Translations under genes and position numbers: made by a program
Source of the DNA: Vanilla planifolia
Taxonomy: Eukaryota > Streptophyta > Magnoliopsida > Asparagales > Orchidaceae
Length of the DNA: 64,000 nt
NCBI GenBank assembly: GCA_023846275.1
Contig: CM043875.1
Span: forward strand, 42,190,633 to 42,254,632
Direction of reading: 5' to 3'
Notes under the pieces: generated by a model
Database searches by the model: none
The model's input: the letters and a program-made list of their open reading frames with translations, nothing else
Told to the model about the DNA's origin: nothing
In this document: positions 23,553 through 37,600 of the stretch, one piece after another
How positions within the stretch are numbered: position 1 is the first letter of the stretch
Layout: the number at the start of each line of letters is the position of its first letter

Positions 23553-24387
23553 ATATTGCATTTTCTTTTAGGGTGGCACAGGAGTAATAATTTATTGGGG
23601 CCTGGAGTTATTTTTTTGTTATAAATAGTTTTAGTTAAAGTGTTATAAAAATTGATACTTTAATGATATTATTTGATATTAATTGATTTTTATTTTTGCT
23701 TTTAATATAAAAAATTATCGACAACATTTATTATAGTTACTTTGATTGGAAGAATAGGAAAGCTAAATAAAAAAAGAAGCCTCAAGAGTTCTTTGACTTG
23801 TATGCGTTTGGATTTCAATAATTGTTAATACTGTAATATTAGAAAAGTCAATCTTTATGCCATATAAATTTGTATGATGTCAAGATTTTATTTTTAAGTT
23901 TTCAAATCATAATTTTTCTATAATGCTATTTAAAAATATTGTCAAACCAAATCTTTAAATGATAATATATCATATAGTAATACTAAATGATGCATTAGTG
24001 ATATAAAGACCTATAATTACAATTATAGAGAAAACATTAAGAGTCACAATGATAAATTTAAAAAAATTAATTTTTTTATTATTACAAATACTACATTATG
24101 TGATTGTTGAATATTGATGCATGATTGAACTTGTTTAAGGAAACATAAAATCTTGATATATCTGAGATATTATTGGTATAATTATTATATCATGAGTTAA
24201 TATTTTTTTAAAAAATAAAGATTTAATTTAATAATTTTTTTAATTAACATTGCTAAAATTTATAATTTGAATTAAAAAAATGATAATATTATTATATGTA
24301 GACTTGTTGTTGATTTCATATGCTTATATCTTAGAATCAAGTAATAAAAACAAATACAGTCTTGTACTTCTAATCTTTATTTTATAT
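23553..24387. other. PPR 3' flank and AT-rich intergenic DNA
   Basis: AT-rich; includes the 3' untranslated region of the PPR gene, whose end cannot be placed. No further feature seen. Confidence 0.5.
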
Positions 24388-24421
24388 CCTCTCTCTTACA
24401 CACTCTCTCTCTCTCTCTCTT
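24388..24421. repeat. CT microsatellite
   Basis: A pyrimidine stretch with an uninterrupted CT run of about nine units at 24404-24421. Confidence 0.85.
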
Positions 24422-26640
24422 CCCCACCCTTCTCTTCTTTTCACTTTGGACTAATTATCTTCATTAATTCAAGGAAGTTCTTATGAAGTTCTCCATCTTT
24501 GAAGTAATTCTTTTTCTTAATTCAAGATCTTGTAGAGTTCTCCATCTCCTCACAAAGATTGGTAACAATATAAGTTATAGAGGATAGTTAACCTTAAGGC
24601 TTCCCAATTATGATATGCTACTTTTGGTTTAATGATGAGGAGTGGTATGAGTTGATAAACAAATGTTAGTATTTGAAATGAAAACTTATGGATTGCAAAT
24701 TAAATGTTGGAATGAAGATTTCAAGAAAAAGTTTCATGAAACTCTCAGGCTATTAAGGTAAAGGTAGATTTCAAAGTATTATAAAGTTTTAGAGTTTATA
24801 ATATTAGATCAAACAATAATCTACTAGGGAGCCATTTCAACTTGCAAATTGAATAGTTATCAAGAACATCATGAGTGTTGGAGTTCATGGAAAAAGTGTC
24901 ATAACCCTTAATGAAAGACACTTTAATGTATGCAATAGTCTATAGTAAGTAAAAAAATCAGTTGTCAATCAGAGTTATTATTTGTTCCATGACAAATCTA
25001 AGACCAAACATTAGAAAGATGTTAAATAATTTTTCATTATCTATGATGACTTATAGATAAAAGATTATGTTTAAAGGAAACTAGCATAAACATATGAGAA
25101 AACATCTACAATAATCTTAAAGGAGATGAAAATAATCATGAGTACTTGTAGATGCTTGAGTGCACCTATTCAATGATAGAAAATGTAGTTTTTTGTGTTT
25201 TGTAGTAAAAATATATATTTTATTCTAAGACAAAGTATATTCAACTCTAAAATCATTATATATGATAAAAAATAATCTTATTAAAAAAATCATTATAAGA
25301 AGAATATAAAGTATTAGACATTTATTATTAGTAAACTAAAATTTTCTTTTATCACAATCAGTCTATATACAAAATAAATAACAAGCATATCACACTAAAT
25401 AATTGAAGGATTTATTATGGCATCCTTCTTTTGGAGCCACCACTTATGAAACATTTTTCTTTTCAAAAGTAGAAAGCTTGTGTATTAAAAAAATCCCTTT
25501 TTATTATAAAACCAATTTAGATTAAAAAGCCATAAATCATGTAAGTTACTTTTGTAATACCAATGCATCCCCTTTTTTATTCTATTACTACAAACAAAAA
25601 TACAAATAAACATTTTTAATTAATAGAGAAAATCAATTTAAATTAATATTACTTAACCAATAAAACTTTAAAAGAAGTAATCAATAAACTAATACATTTC
25701 TTAATCCAAATTACTAAAATAGTAACATTTTTACAAAATAAGTTCTCCAAATCCTAATGCATAGATCTATGATAGTACAAAAGACAAAGTGTGATACTGA
25801 ATAATAATCATCTCTCAAAGCTCTCTTAGTTTTTTATGAAATGAATTTATTTCACTTAAAATTGTTGAATCTATAAACTATAGTTTATTTGCTTCTCTTT
25901 TTTTTGTTCTTTTCCTACCTTTTTCATATATTCGTCTTTTCATCATCTAGGTCATGTTTTTCTTAAATATCATCTCATTTATTTCACTTCCCATTTCTCT
26001 TTCTATTTTATATTATTCTTTTTTTTATTTTTTTATTTGGCTTCTCATCATCATTTAGATATCTACTTATAAGCTTATTATATCATATTGCATCCACTCG
26101 TAAAGATCATACATAAAGTTCTAGTGATTGTAGTCTTAACACATTCACCTTATAGAAAGCATAAGTAATTTCTAAATATCATATCTCATCATCTTTGAGT
26201 ATATTCATCATACATAGAGCATGAGTGATACCTGAATATTATAATGCCATTAGCTATTTATGGTTATACATAGCTTGTAGACAATATAGGAGAAGTTGTT
26301 TAATGCCAATCTATGGCTCGTTATATAACGAGTGCCTCATCATATCTTGCATCCTATGCAAGGGTCCATTTCCTTTTTATAATAGCTCATCATACCCTAT
26401 AGCTTGTGCCAGTGTTTCATTTTTTTTTATCATACTAAAAGACAGTGTATCAGGGAAACACATTGCTATTTTATTTTTATACTCCATTATATTATATTCA
26501 ATAATGAGATACGACAAAACTTATTTAGCTCCCTTTTAGATACATCTGTTTATCTAAAATATTTATTAATTTATTAGAGCAGGTAACTCTTTTTGCTTAC
26601 TTTTCATAAAATTTATTTTCCCATATATTATATTGTTTAT
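24422..26640. other. AT-rich intergenic DNA, no gene
   Basis: A short part (24,430-24,600) looks like a decayed LTR end or leader: GTTCTCCATCT occurs twice and ATTGGTAACAATA follows, loosely like a primer-binding site, but this is too weak to call. The rest has only short AT-driven frames; from about 25.4 kb the plus strand is C-rich over G. Confidence 0.4.
26317..26332. repeat. Perfect 16-bp palindrome
   Basis: CTCGTTATATAACGAG is self-complementary with no spacer. In AT-rich DNA most chance palindromes are pure A/T; this one has GC-containing arms. Function unknown. Confidence 0.8.
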
Positions 26641-26736
26641 ATATATACACGCGCGTGTGTGTGTGTGTATGTGTTTGTATATTTGTGTGTGAGCGTGCAT
26701 GCATGCATGTGTGTGTGCATGTGTGTATGTATGTAT
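26641..26736. repeat. Alternating purine-pyrimidine tract
   Basis: A nearly unbroken TG/CG/CA/TA stretch: ACACGCGCGTGTGTGTGTGT near 26,648, then GTGTGTGAGCGTGCATGCATGC and further TG and GTAT units. Such tracts can adopt Z-DNA and are mutable. Confidence 0.85.
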
Positions 26737-27959
26737 TCTATCTAACATAGTAGAAAATTCATGTACCTAATATTTACATATCATCCATTATAATAACACA
26801 TGTTTTATGTTATGCATTATATATGAATAATGATGCCTTACTTTTGGACATACTAATATATTCTTTTGAACTAAATGTTTTTTTATAGTTTAAGTATAAG
26901 ATTTATCTATCTAAAATACATGGAATGAACTTTTACCCATTCTTTATTTTCTTTTTCAAGCCTTAAATTAACAAATTAAATGTAATTTAATCAAGTTATT
27001 TCATAACTTCTTATGTACTTATGTTTTACCTAATGTTTTGTTACATTTTTCCTTCTTTGTGGTACGTTAAACATAACATATCATGCATTACTACTTTAGC
27101 TTAATTATATAAACCATTCACTTTGCTTATGGAATGATGAAAAAATACTTAATGTATTACATATTATTTATAACGTATGATATGTTAAGGGAAACCATTT
27201 ATTGAACCCATGGTTCATATATCACTAGTTTGATTATAATAAAATTATTATATCATTTTATTAATATTTTTTAAAATATTTTAGGTCATGTGTACTAAGA
27301 TTAAATAATTGAATCAATTAGAAAGCTTAATTATAAAATCTAAAAAACTGATTAGTAGTATTTAGTATAAATTATAATTGGCACCAAGGAAACTCATAGC
27401 TTGAAGACACTTGGAAAAAATCATTGTATAGTCTATTTATTTTGACATTAGCATATAAAACTTATAATAATTTATATAAGAAATTAGGACTATGGTGAGT
27501 TCTTGAGTGTGTGCTAAAGGTTTTCAAATTATTCATTCTCTTATAATTTTAAGGCATGTATTCATATAGAATTCACATATAAATATTATTAATAAAGATT
27601 AACTACATTAATATGATATAATCAATTCATTTGGAATGCAAATCCTTGAGTTTATATAAGAAAGGTCATATTACACAATATGATTAATTATTGTGTCATT
27701 ATACAAATGGTGATAGGAAAGTTCGATTGAGCATTGTGCAAAAATTTGAAGTCATTATACAATATGACCTCACTTATTTTATTGTACAATTCATTTATAA
27801 TATTATCAAGACTACAAATGAAATGGTATGCATTCATGCAATACAATTATATGATGTTGTTAAATAAAGATTATGCATTTGGTAAAGTTGAACCGAAGCA
27901 TTTCATACAATATAATCCTCATTACATATAATATGTTCATTTATTTGAATAAAAGAAGG
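26737..27959. other. AT-rich intergenic DNA, no gene
   Basis: Nothing recognisable beyond AT-rich sequence; short frames carry no family motif. Confidence 0.6.
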
Positions 27960-28860
27960 TGTAATTGAATAGTCTGATGCCTCAAACATTCATCTCATTA
28001 CTAGTAATCATACACTATGATCATTGGATTAGATATTATGATCAATTTAAATCATGTGAGTAAAGACTAGTTTAACTAAATTTCAAAGCTTACTAATGCT
28101 ATATAAAAGGTTTCAATATAGTGCATAGGATAATGAATAATTGTCATATCATCAAGAAGAAATCTTACTTGAAGATCATCATTAAAAAAAAATAAAGAAG
28201 ACAACTTCATCCCAGTATAGATATCATTTCATCCAAGCCTTCTTCACTCTACATATCTTGAGCAAAAGTTGAAAATAATTCTTGTATTGTTTCATATTAT
28301 TTTAGTATGCCTTTGGATAACTGTATTGAGTTATAAGAAATTGTATTGTGAGCCTTTTACATTAGTTATTTGTTTTATTTTTATGATTATATCTTTGATC
28401 TTTTGGTCATTGTTGTCGGGTTATTTGACTCAATAATTTGTATGACAGTTTGGCTTAGTGTTATAAGTTTCTTTGGATTAGTATTTGTATTATCTTTTGC
28501 CTTGGTGCTTTGAGAGTTCATTGGTTTGATTTTTGTAGGATCCTTTTGTCCTACAAGTTTTTGTCTACCTACTTTTGTAAAAGATGTTTTAATATTTTTT
28601 TCTATCTTTTTTGCTATCAATTAATACAGATTTGGTGTTGTATCAAATCATCTAAAAATCTTTTATACTCTTTTTTATACTCTTTATATAAAGCATTTTA
28701 AAGAAACTAAGAGTTTCTAAAGCATGTCTACAAGAGTTATTTAGAAACTCTAAAAGACTTCTTTTGCTTTAATTTTTATCATCTAAATTTATAATTTTTA
28801 TAATTCAAACTTCTCTTATGTGGATTTTGTACTCCCATATTTCCTAACACCACCTTCAAC
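27960..28860 (+). mobile_element. Possible LTR debris, copia-like
   Basis: The stretch reads like the 3' half of a plant copia LTR: CTTGAGCAAAAG, then CTTGTATTG, a TGTATTGTGAGCC block, a GTAGGATCC...GTCCTAC pair and a CCTAACACCACC end. These resemble LTRs seen in many plants, but no partner LTR, target duplication or coding part is visible. If real it is a fragment, broken and old. Confidence 0.25.
28533..28751. repeat. Two small inverted repeats
   Basis: TTGTAGGA (28533-28540) pairs with TCCTACAA (28549-28556) across 8 nt. AGAGTTTCTAAA (28710-28721) pairs perfectly with TTTAGAAACTCT (28740-28751) across 18 nt; a competing 7-bp stem lies just upstream. Confidence 0.75.
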
Positions 28861-30529
28861 TAAGTAGACAATTCTTTCTTTTGCTACACTTTTCATTTGA
28901 ATTAAATGTATCATTAAATATTAACACACTATAAGTTTTTATCAATAAAACTTAGTTTTATCTCCTCCTAAATGAAATGTATCATACAAAAAATGTTCAC
29001 ATGCATATTTTTCTTAAAAATGAAGTTTTTTCCTCTTCTAAATTTATAGTATTGTACACTGCATGCCAATGTATCATTGGTTAGTTCCAAAAGCTCTACT
29101 TCTCAAACATAACTTAAACTTTTTCCCTTAATAATAATCTTAGCCTTAAAGAAACATAAATACTACATTTGATAATCTTAAGTTTATAATAAAGCATAGT
29201 ATTCCTCAAAATCTTTGCACAAAAAAAACTTAATTAACTACTAGTCAAGAAGTTTTGTTATTGGTTTCTCATGCAACATAAATGAAACCAAACATGATTA
29301 ATCCAACACAATCTTAAACTTGATTCATATTTTTTAATTCCTATCATAGTCTTGTACATTTTTTTGTTTTATTCTGACTCCTCATTCTTTTTCTAGTTGA
29401 AAAAGAAGCTTCCTTAGTCATCAAAATTTCTTCTTGCACTGTCTTTCTTCATTTTTCTTGGTGGTTCCAACATCTTTCAATTGCTTCCCTTTGTAACCTA
29501 TTTGAAATAATAAATATGCTTTGCATAAGGCCTCTTGCCATCTATTAATATAATATATACATGTATATTAAATTCTCCATTCATGTAATGTCTCACCTAG
29601 CTAAAAATCAATAAAACCTAATAAAATATCCAAAAATATGAAATTATCTAGATTAAAATAAAGTGAATGGTAATATCCATGATGACACAAATAAAATCCA
29701 AAAGTGATGATGATAAAATATCTCAATCCGAAATCATCTAATAAGATCCAAGATAAGTTTGCCCATAAAATGATCATTGATATTTTAAAACCATGATATT
29801 TCATATAAAGAGTAAGATCTCTATATTTGTAGATAATGTGAGATAATTCATTCTAATACTCTAAAAAGCTTTACACAATAAATGTATATTGTCTAATAAT
29901 TTTTCTCTTAGCAACTCTATTAATCATCACCATCCTTCAATGCTTCATTGGGTTTCAATTGAGTGTATTTATATCAATTGAAATTGTTAAGTCAAAATAG
30001 ACTGATCTAATCATGACAAGTTTAGCAATAAAATATAAATAATGTCAATACAAAGTAATATATAATTGAGGTTATAACACTTGTTAAGTCTATATCACAT
30101 ACATATGATAAAACATGGAAAACATATTACACACACTTATAAAACATATATGCTAAGAATCTCGTGTTATATTTTATTTGTACTCTTTTTTCTTATTTTT
30201 TCATTGGGCTCTTAGCACTTTTGAATTTTTTAAAAGAAAAAATATAACCTTATTTAATTGGCATATCGTCACCAATAATTGACCATAGTAAATCAAATGG
30301 TTCATCTCCAACTAAAACTTCTATGGGCTCTTCTCATTAGAGTGTGGCCCTATGAGTACAATTGACCAGGCTTGTTCTCTCGTCTCTAAGTTCATGTTCA
30401 CGGGCTTTATATAATTTAAGATTATATTCTATAGGTTTATTTGGTCTTTTACATAATACTTTGGACATTTCCTAAACTCTACAACCATTTTCTATAGAAA
30501 ATCACTTTTTTATTCATACTTTGTTTGTT
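28861..30529. other. AT-rich, C-over-G intergenic DNA
   Basis: No gene. The plus strand is C-rich relative to G in most lines (29281-29340: 11 C, 4 G), as for a decayed element lying on the minus strand, but no family is identified. Confidence 0.45.
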
Positions 30530-31410
30530 TATTTTTTGTTGGATTCATAAGACACACTTAGAGACGAATGAATTGAAATTAAAAAAAAATTAGCAAGTTC
30601 ACGAATTTTTCTAATCTCAAGTTTTTGTTTCAAATCCAAGTAGTGAATTGATATATTTAGCAATATAAACAAAAAAAATTTAAAGTGTAAGAAATGTAGC
30701 AAGGAAAGGACAAAAGAAATTTGGAGTGGTTTGAGTCATATCTAATGAGATTACATCCATCATCAAGCCAATTAACTTGAACCTAATCCTTAAAACCCTT
30801 CTTCAACATAGCCAGGTGGAGAAATCTATTACATATGAGATTTTTCACATATCAACCATAAAAAAATTCTTATGTTTTTAAAGGATAAAACCCCAACATC
30901 TTTCTATACTTCCAACACCTAGAGATGACAATTTTCTCCACATTATTACTTATCAAGAGTTCAATTTCATGTACATTAAACCCAAACAAATATGAAAAAA
31001 AAAACAAGAGAGAAGGCAAAATGATGAAAAATGTCATCAAAGCAAGAAGTGACACAAGCTATGAGATAGGCTGTGCACTGGTACTTGCTAGAAGTGCACT
31101 AGTCATGCACCATGTTTGGAGGCACAGACACGCACATGGGAATACATTTTGTGCCAAACGCCTGCGTGCATTGGTGCAAGCAATCTTGTAGGACAGGTGC
31201 ATGTGCACTACATGTGCATTGTATCGACCAATTATCGTGTATATAGTCAATGCCTCTACAATAAGTGGACCTACCATGCCATCACAATCAATGCATGTAT
31301 GGAGGGCTTATTCACATATGGGAATAGTACCCACATGCATGAACAATGGCCCATCATGGACAAACATGTGCAAGCGATGCATGCCAGTGAATAATCAGCT
31401 TAGTTGGGCT
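30530..31410. mobile_element. Possible LTR-like repeat with a GC/TGCA-rich segment
   Basis: 30,540-30,850 resembles the leader of a common plant LTR family (GAATGAATTGAAATTAA, then TTTGGAGTGGTTTGAGTC, then GGTGGAGAAATC). It continues into 31,060-31,400, which is unusually rich in TGCA, ATGCAT and GTGCA words compared with its flanks. No ends, target duplication or coding domains are fixed; broken if it is an element. Confidence 0.25.
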
Positions 31411-34400
31411 TGAAATTTGTAGAATATTTATATTATGGTCAAAATTCATAGATTTCAAAAACACTTCTTTTCTTCTTCCTTTCTTCATCTCTTCTTTAGT
31501 TCTTTATCATTTCTATTTGAGGTAGGAATGCCTCGTAAACAAATCAATTACTATATTCAAATAGGACTCTTTCGCACTCTAAGACTCATAGATATGTCTC
31601 TTCCCTTCACATTATTAATGGTCGACAATATACCTCACAATAAGTTATACAAATTTACTAGAAGTAAAAAATCACAATCCAAATATACTTGGATAGATGT
31701 ATGACAAAATACACTAAAAGATTAATTAAGAGTATTATAAAGAAAATAGCTAAGAGGTTATGTGATGATGGTGTGTATATGATTTAGAAAATATAAAAAG
31801 ATCTTGATGTGGAAAGCAAGTGTTGAATGCTCTCTAAACTTCTTTTTATATGCACTTAAATGATTCCAAAATGATTTAACCTTGTAGCTCACATAATCTA
31901 TTCTCTAAACATAAAATATAAAACAAGGAGGTTCACAAAGGTGTAGAAAAGATTTGTCTATTATCAATCTATTCGCTTTATTTAGAGGCCAATTTATAAG
32001 CAAAGGAAGTTAAAAATCTCCTAAAAATTATCCATCAGCTATAATCAATTTTTCAAATTCAATTAAACTAGTTGTTACAAGATTTTATTGCTAGCTATAT
32101 CATACATTAAAATTGATGTACCTTATGCAATTACCTAGTGGTGACTCATATGAAAACCTCATGTATACAACAAAGTAGAGAGGGCATCACATCATAGGTG
32201 CATGACACATGTCACATTGCTATACATGACATAGTGTAATGCTAAATAAGACGCATGGTGCGATTTTGAGCAAGACATGTGATGTGGCATGTGTGTGTAT
32301 AGAACACATAGCGATAAGGTTTACAAAATATAAGACTTTAAAACATGCATTAAGTTTTAGGTTTTTTATATTATTCTTAAAGTATTACCAACCTATGTAT
32401 GCTCCCTATTTGAACTAAATGTATCATACATTTGATTTTTTTCAATTTTAAAATAATGCATTTCAAAAACTTATGTGAGATTAAATATACTTTTGTATGT
32501 AATGTATTTAACTTATTTTAAAATAAGTTTAAGAATGCAAGATGACAATTTTTTTCTATAAATAGGCTCATAACCAACTTAAGAGCAAATTCAATTCTTT
32601 TTTAAAATAACTCAATTCTCAAATGCATTCAGATCTAATTACTCAAGTCATTGATTAAAGATGGATTAATTTAATGTAACCCATGACTTGATATTTTTAA
32701 AATTAATTGAGCAAATTTATTTCATTTTTCCAGTTACACCAAGTACAATATGCTCTAAAATCAAATCTTAGACATGATGTATATGAATGCAATCGTGTGT
32801 GTGTGCAAGCTCTTTATAACTAAGGTATTAAGCCAATGTTTTGATGCAAATTCTTAGAAAATTAGAGAACCCTTCTTAGAAGTCTTAGATTCATTACACA
32901 AATGGAGTTGTTCCTTTATCCTTCATGTCTTTGTGGCTTTTTGAAGATTAGCTAACTAAGTTAAGCACCTCTTAAGCTACTCTAGGCAGGTGATTACCTA
33001 GTATATAATTCTTAAATGTAATCTATAGAATATGCTAAGTAGGCATATTAAACCATTACAATATGCACTTAAATGGTTCATTATTATAAAATCAAATGTT
33101 TCCTTTTGGGCTTATGGGATTTAACATTTTTCATAAATATGTATTACCATATCTATATTAAAGTCCCCATGCAATATTATGTAGAATTTAAAACAATATA
33201 ACAAATAATTTTAGAAAAATCATATAATATATTTGCTTGTCTTTCACTCACCTCAATGCATACATTTAAAGAGAACTACTTGTATCACATCAACACTAAA
33301 CAACATATTAGTACATGTTTCTCCTCTAGTTTTCAAAAGTAGTGGATAAACCTTAGCATTATACTTATGTATGCAACCTTACAAATTTTTTAAGTGCAAC
33401 TTCTTCCATTTTCATGCTTGAATGCACCAAAACTTTTCTCCAAGTTCTTTTTCTTCTTCTCACAATACACTACCTCCTCTTTATTTCTAACCATAATAGA
33501 ACTAATTTAGCAAAGAAACTCTCCATTTCCTTCTCTCCCTCACACCTTCCTCTTCCTCTTTCTCTCAACTTATAAGGATTTTCCTTCGTGAAATTTTTTA
33601 AAATCTCCATGGTAGTTGAGTGAACCATTTATAATTCATCATATGCCTCTTCCTCAAACTGTCACACCACTTCAATTAACCCTCATTGAACAAACTTACA
33701 TACTTCTGCAATTATTCATTGTTGATAGTTGAGCATTGACCACTAAAAAATATCCCTTCATGTTTGTCGTCACGATTAGAAACTATGGGGGAAATGAAAT
33801 TTTAATCAAAACCTTGGGCCCTAGTGAATGTCTTGAATATTTTAATCCAAATTATCTCTACAAATTTATAAGTTCATTTTTTTTTATGAAATAACTCAAT
33901 AAGCACTACTGTCATGCAAATTTTTGTAATTGTTTAGCAATGTTTGATATTTTAAAAAAATTTACCCTCTAAAATTTTATATAATAATTAATTTTTGTTT
34001 TCCCTTATCAATATTCTGCCTTTTTTGTGTGATCATTACCCTTAATATTTACAACAAATAATATCAAATCAAGCTTCTTTATTAGGAGTCTATATCTCAG
34101 CAAAAGTTTAGAATTTTTTAATATCATTTGGTATCTATTTTAATTTTTTATGCATATCAATAATATAAATTAAATTATTATTAAAATTTTATCAGTATAT
34201 ATCTTTTATTTTTTTTATTACAAATTTTATGAGGTTAGATTGATATTATTGAGGATCTAAATGTTTTTATTTTTCCTCACTTATGGAATATTACATCTAT
34301 AAAATAAGTTAACTATAAAATTGTCTCCAAGTGTGATATTCTTAAAGTATAAACTTAATACAAATGCAAAGGATCATATGGAATGAAATATACATTATTC

Positions 34401-34631
34401 ATACAACAATTGTTGTCATTTTAGGGAAAATTATAGAGACATAGAACTAACTTATAATCTTAAATGGCCAGATAAAATTATACATATATATGCACAAAAG
34501 TTGAAATTTTATGGGTGTAGATAATTTTTTTGTTATGATAACACTTGGTTATAACATTAACATTATTTGTGGATAAGATTATAACAAGTGCTTACAGAGT
34601 AGACATGTAGATTTACAATAATTGTGTTATA
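31411..34631. other. AT-rich intergenic DNA, no gene
   Basis: Short frames only. A TGCA/ACATG-rich patch at 32,160-32,310 recalls 31,060-31,400. 33,420-33,600 is strongly pyrimidine-rich on the plus strand (33421-33480: 20 C, 2 G). No family identified. Confidence 0.5.
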
Positions 34632-34647
34632 TTAGCTATCATATTAT
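34632..34647. repeat. LINE target-site duplication, 3' copy
   Basis: TTAGCTATCATATTAT here matches TTAGCAATCATATTCT at 37893-37908 in 14 of 16 positions. It lies just outside the 3' end of the minus-strand LINE; length and decay fit an old LINE duplication. Confidence 0.6.
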
Positions 34648-37600
34648 CTGATTTATAAAGACCAAAGCCATTACAAAAGTTCTCTAAGGAGGATAGAACA
34701 AAATGTCAGACAACAGCAGCTTAAGAAGTGGCTTGAGAAGGGGCATTCCCTAGTCCCAAGTAAAGTCAGTGCTACAAGCAGCATGTGCAACCCAGTCCAT
34801 AGGGGCATTGCCCGCTCTAAGCACATGCACAATGCGCAACGTGCTGAGGCTCTCCTCATGCGTGATCTCCTCCACAAAAGATCCTCCCACAGGCAGGTGC
34901 ATGATCATGTTCTGTACCTCTTACATCGCCAAAATACAGTCCATCTGGATCTCGACAACATGGGATTCAGGAAAGCTGTGCCTCAACACATTGAGGGCCT
35001 CCAAGATTGCCTGAGCCTCCATGGCCTTGCTAGAGATTGAATAGAATCTTCTGCCCACTAAGAGAAAGGGCCTACCCAAACGGTCTCTAACCACAACGCC
35101 CACACCATCAACATCGTCCCCTACAGCGACATCGCAATTAATCTTTATCCATTCAGTTCGAGGGGGAACCCAGTGAAGGGTTACATTTAACTGCAAGGAG
35201 TGTTGACGGTTCTGATTGGGCTTGGATGCATACCCATTATATTGCTTCATCATTACGGCACTAGCAATATGAACATTACGAATTTAAGTGGTGCAGTTGA
35301 TCACTGACTCTTTGTGCTTCTTCGCATTTCTATTCTCCAAAATGCAATGAAGTATCGTAGCAATTGTCGCTGCATGCATCTTATCGTCGCAATGCCTCAG
35401 CCCAGAAGGTGTTGCATATCTAAGAAAAAACTATAGGAATTCCCCCCGTCTCACACAGATGGGCCAGCACAAATCACCACAATGACCGCACGCGCATGCT
35501 GCTCATACCAGAGCTCTTGCGCAGGTGGGCACTCCCAGAAAATATGGTTAAGCAACTCGACGGTGGTGCACCCCCAGGTGCAGTTGCCACCGTCGGCCAA
35601 GCCCCTCCGCACAAGCTACGCCACCATGGGCAGTGAATCCTTCACCATGCACCAGATAAAGAGCCTCACCCTGGGTAGCACCTTCAATCTCCAAATCCAC
35701 ATGAATTGGTTAGCATTATATTTTGAGCTAACCGTCTTGTCTCTGTGAGCACAATCCATCAGATGCATGTAGAATTTTTCATGGTTGACCTTCACAGACT
35801 CAGTGTGTGATTGTAGCAGTGTGTCCTTGTTATGCCTTTGATTCCACGGCATATGCATTACCCTATCATACAGAGTATCATCAACCGAAGTGCGGATTTT
35901 GAGAACATCCCAAACCCCAAAGGCCACAAAGTAGTCCCCCACAAATGTTGGCCATACAACGTCCATATTGATATATGTTGGCCACCACTTGATGGGGAGA
36001 AAACCAAGCCAATTATCCTCAACAAACAGGATAGATGTGCCACCCCCAACCGCCACACAAAGCAAGAGATTGCATCCGGCATTGCATCCATAGTGAGTCT
36101 GCAAGCTTGAGAGATGCCGCGCTGCACTCTGTGAAGGTTGTGCATGTCATGGTATTTGCTACGCATGATGTTCACCCACAAGCTATCTTCTCGCAGTAAA
36201 ATCCTTCTGCAATGTTTCATTTGCAAGACACGTCGCCACACGTGTAAATCCTAGATACTCAGGCCTCCCATCTCCTTAGGCAATGTGATAGTAGCCCAAT
36301 CAACATAGCAAATCGACTTTGCATTAGAAGCATCACACCAAAGAAATCTCCTGATCATTCTTTCAACTACATCAATAGCGCCCTTCGACACTATGTAGTG
36401 AGTAAGAACATGGCTGAGGATAGCTGCAAGCACCGAATTAATCATAACAGCCATACCTTCCAAGGACAAAGGCCTAATCTACCACTTGGCAATCTAATTT
36501 TCCATCTTTTGAATGATGAAGTAAAAATCTTCCCTTGTAAGCATTTTCGTCGAAATAGGGACTCGAAGATAGTTTAAATTCTCACTCTGAGGCATGTAGA
36601 CTATCTTTACAAAATTTTTCTTTCTTCGACCCTTCATTGTCTTGCTGAAATAAATCTTTGACTTGGCCAGATTAACTTTGAGCCCCACATATTTGCCAAC
36701 TTTCTGCATAATAGAGCGCACCGCGCCTGCGGCGCCACGCGAAGCAGGCGTGTACAGCAATATGTCATCAGCAAACAAAAGGTGTGAGATGATGGGCGAG
36801 CGCTGCACGCATCGAAATCCAAGCAGCACACGCTCCTCCTACTCCCGTGTGAGCACAGACAGGTATTCAACCATTTTGTAAAGAGATATGGAGATAAATG
36901 GCAGCCTTGATGCAACCCCCTCTACACCACAATCCAGTAAAGCTTAATTCCATTGAGGAGTATCCCAAATCTAGGTGAACAAATGCACGCATTCACCCAC
37001 TCGCACCAAACCATAGGGAAGCCCAAAGATCTCATCATGTCAATGACAAAGCATCACTTGACACTGTCATAAGCTTGTTCTATATCTATTTTGATTGCCA
37101 TCATGCCAGCTTTGGAGGTCGATGAATACATTCTTGATGCCATCTTTTGTGCTATGAAGATGTTATCAGTGATAGATTGGCCAAGCACAAAGGCCCCTTG
37201 CTCTCTAGAAATAATATCAGGTAGGACTTGCTTCAATCTTTCCACAAGAATCTTGCCACCACTTTATAAATGGCGTTGCATAGGCTGATAGACCCAAATT
37301 GATCAGGCTTGTTGGTTCCCTACCGCTTAGGAATCAGAACAATCAGAGTATCCTTCCATGATGTAGGCATATGCTTTATCTTAAAGAATGTAAGAACTGT
37401 ACGCACAATATCACTCTGAACAGTTCATGGTAACCATGAAAAAACTCAATAGTGATCTCATCCATCCCTGATGCCTTATTCTTCCTAAGAGCTCTGATCG
37501 TGCATATGACCTCCTCCTCAATCACCATGCAAGCGAGAATGCGCTTATGATCGCTAGATGTGCAAGCATGCGACAAGAAATGCCACAAGGGGAAATCTGC

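Noticed and set aside
35482-36110. Plus-strand open frames opposite the LINE
   Set aside because: They are antisense to zf-RVT and RT sequence of the LINE and have no family motifs of their own.
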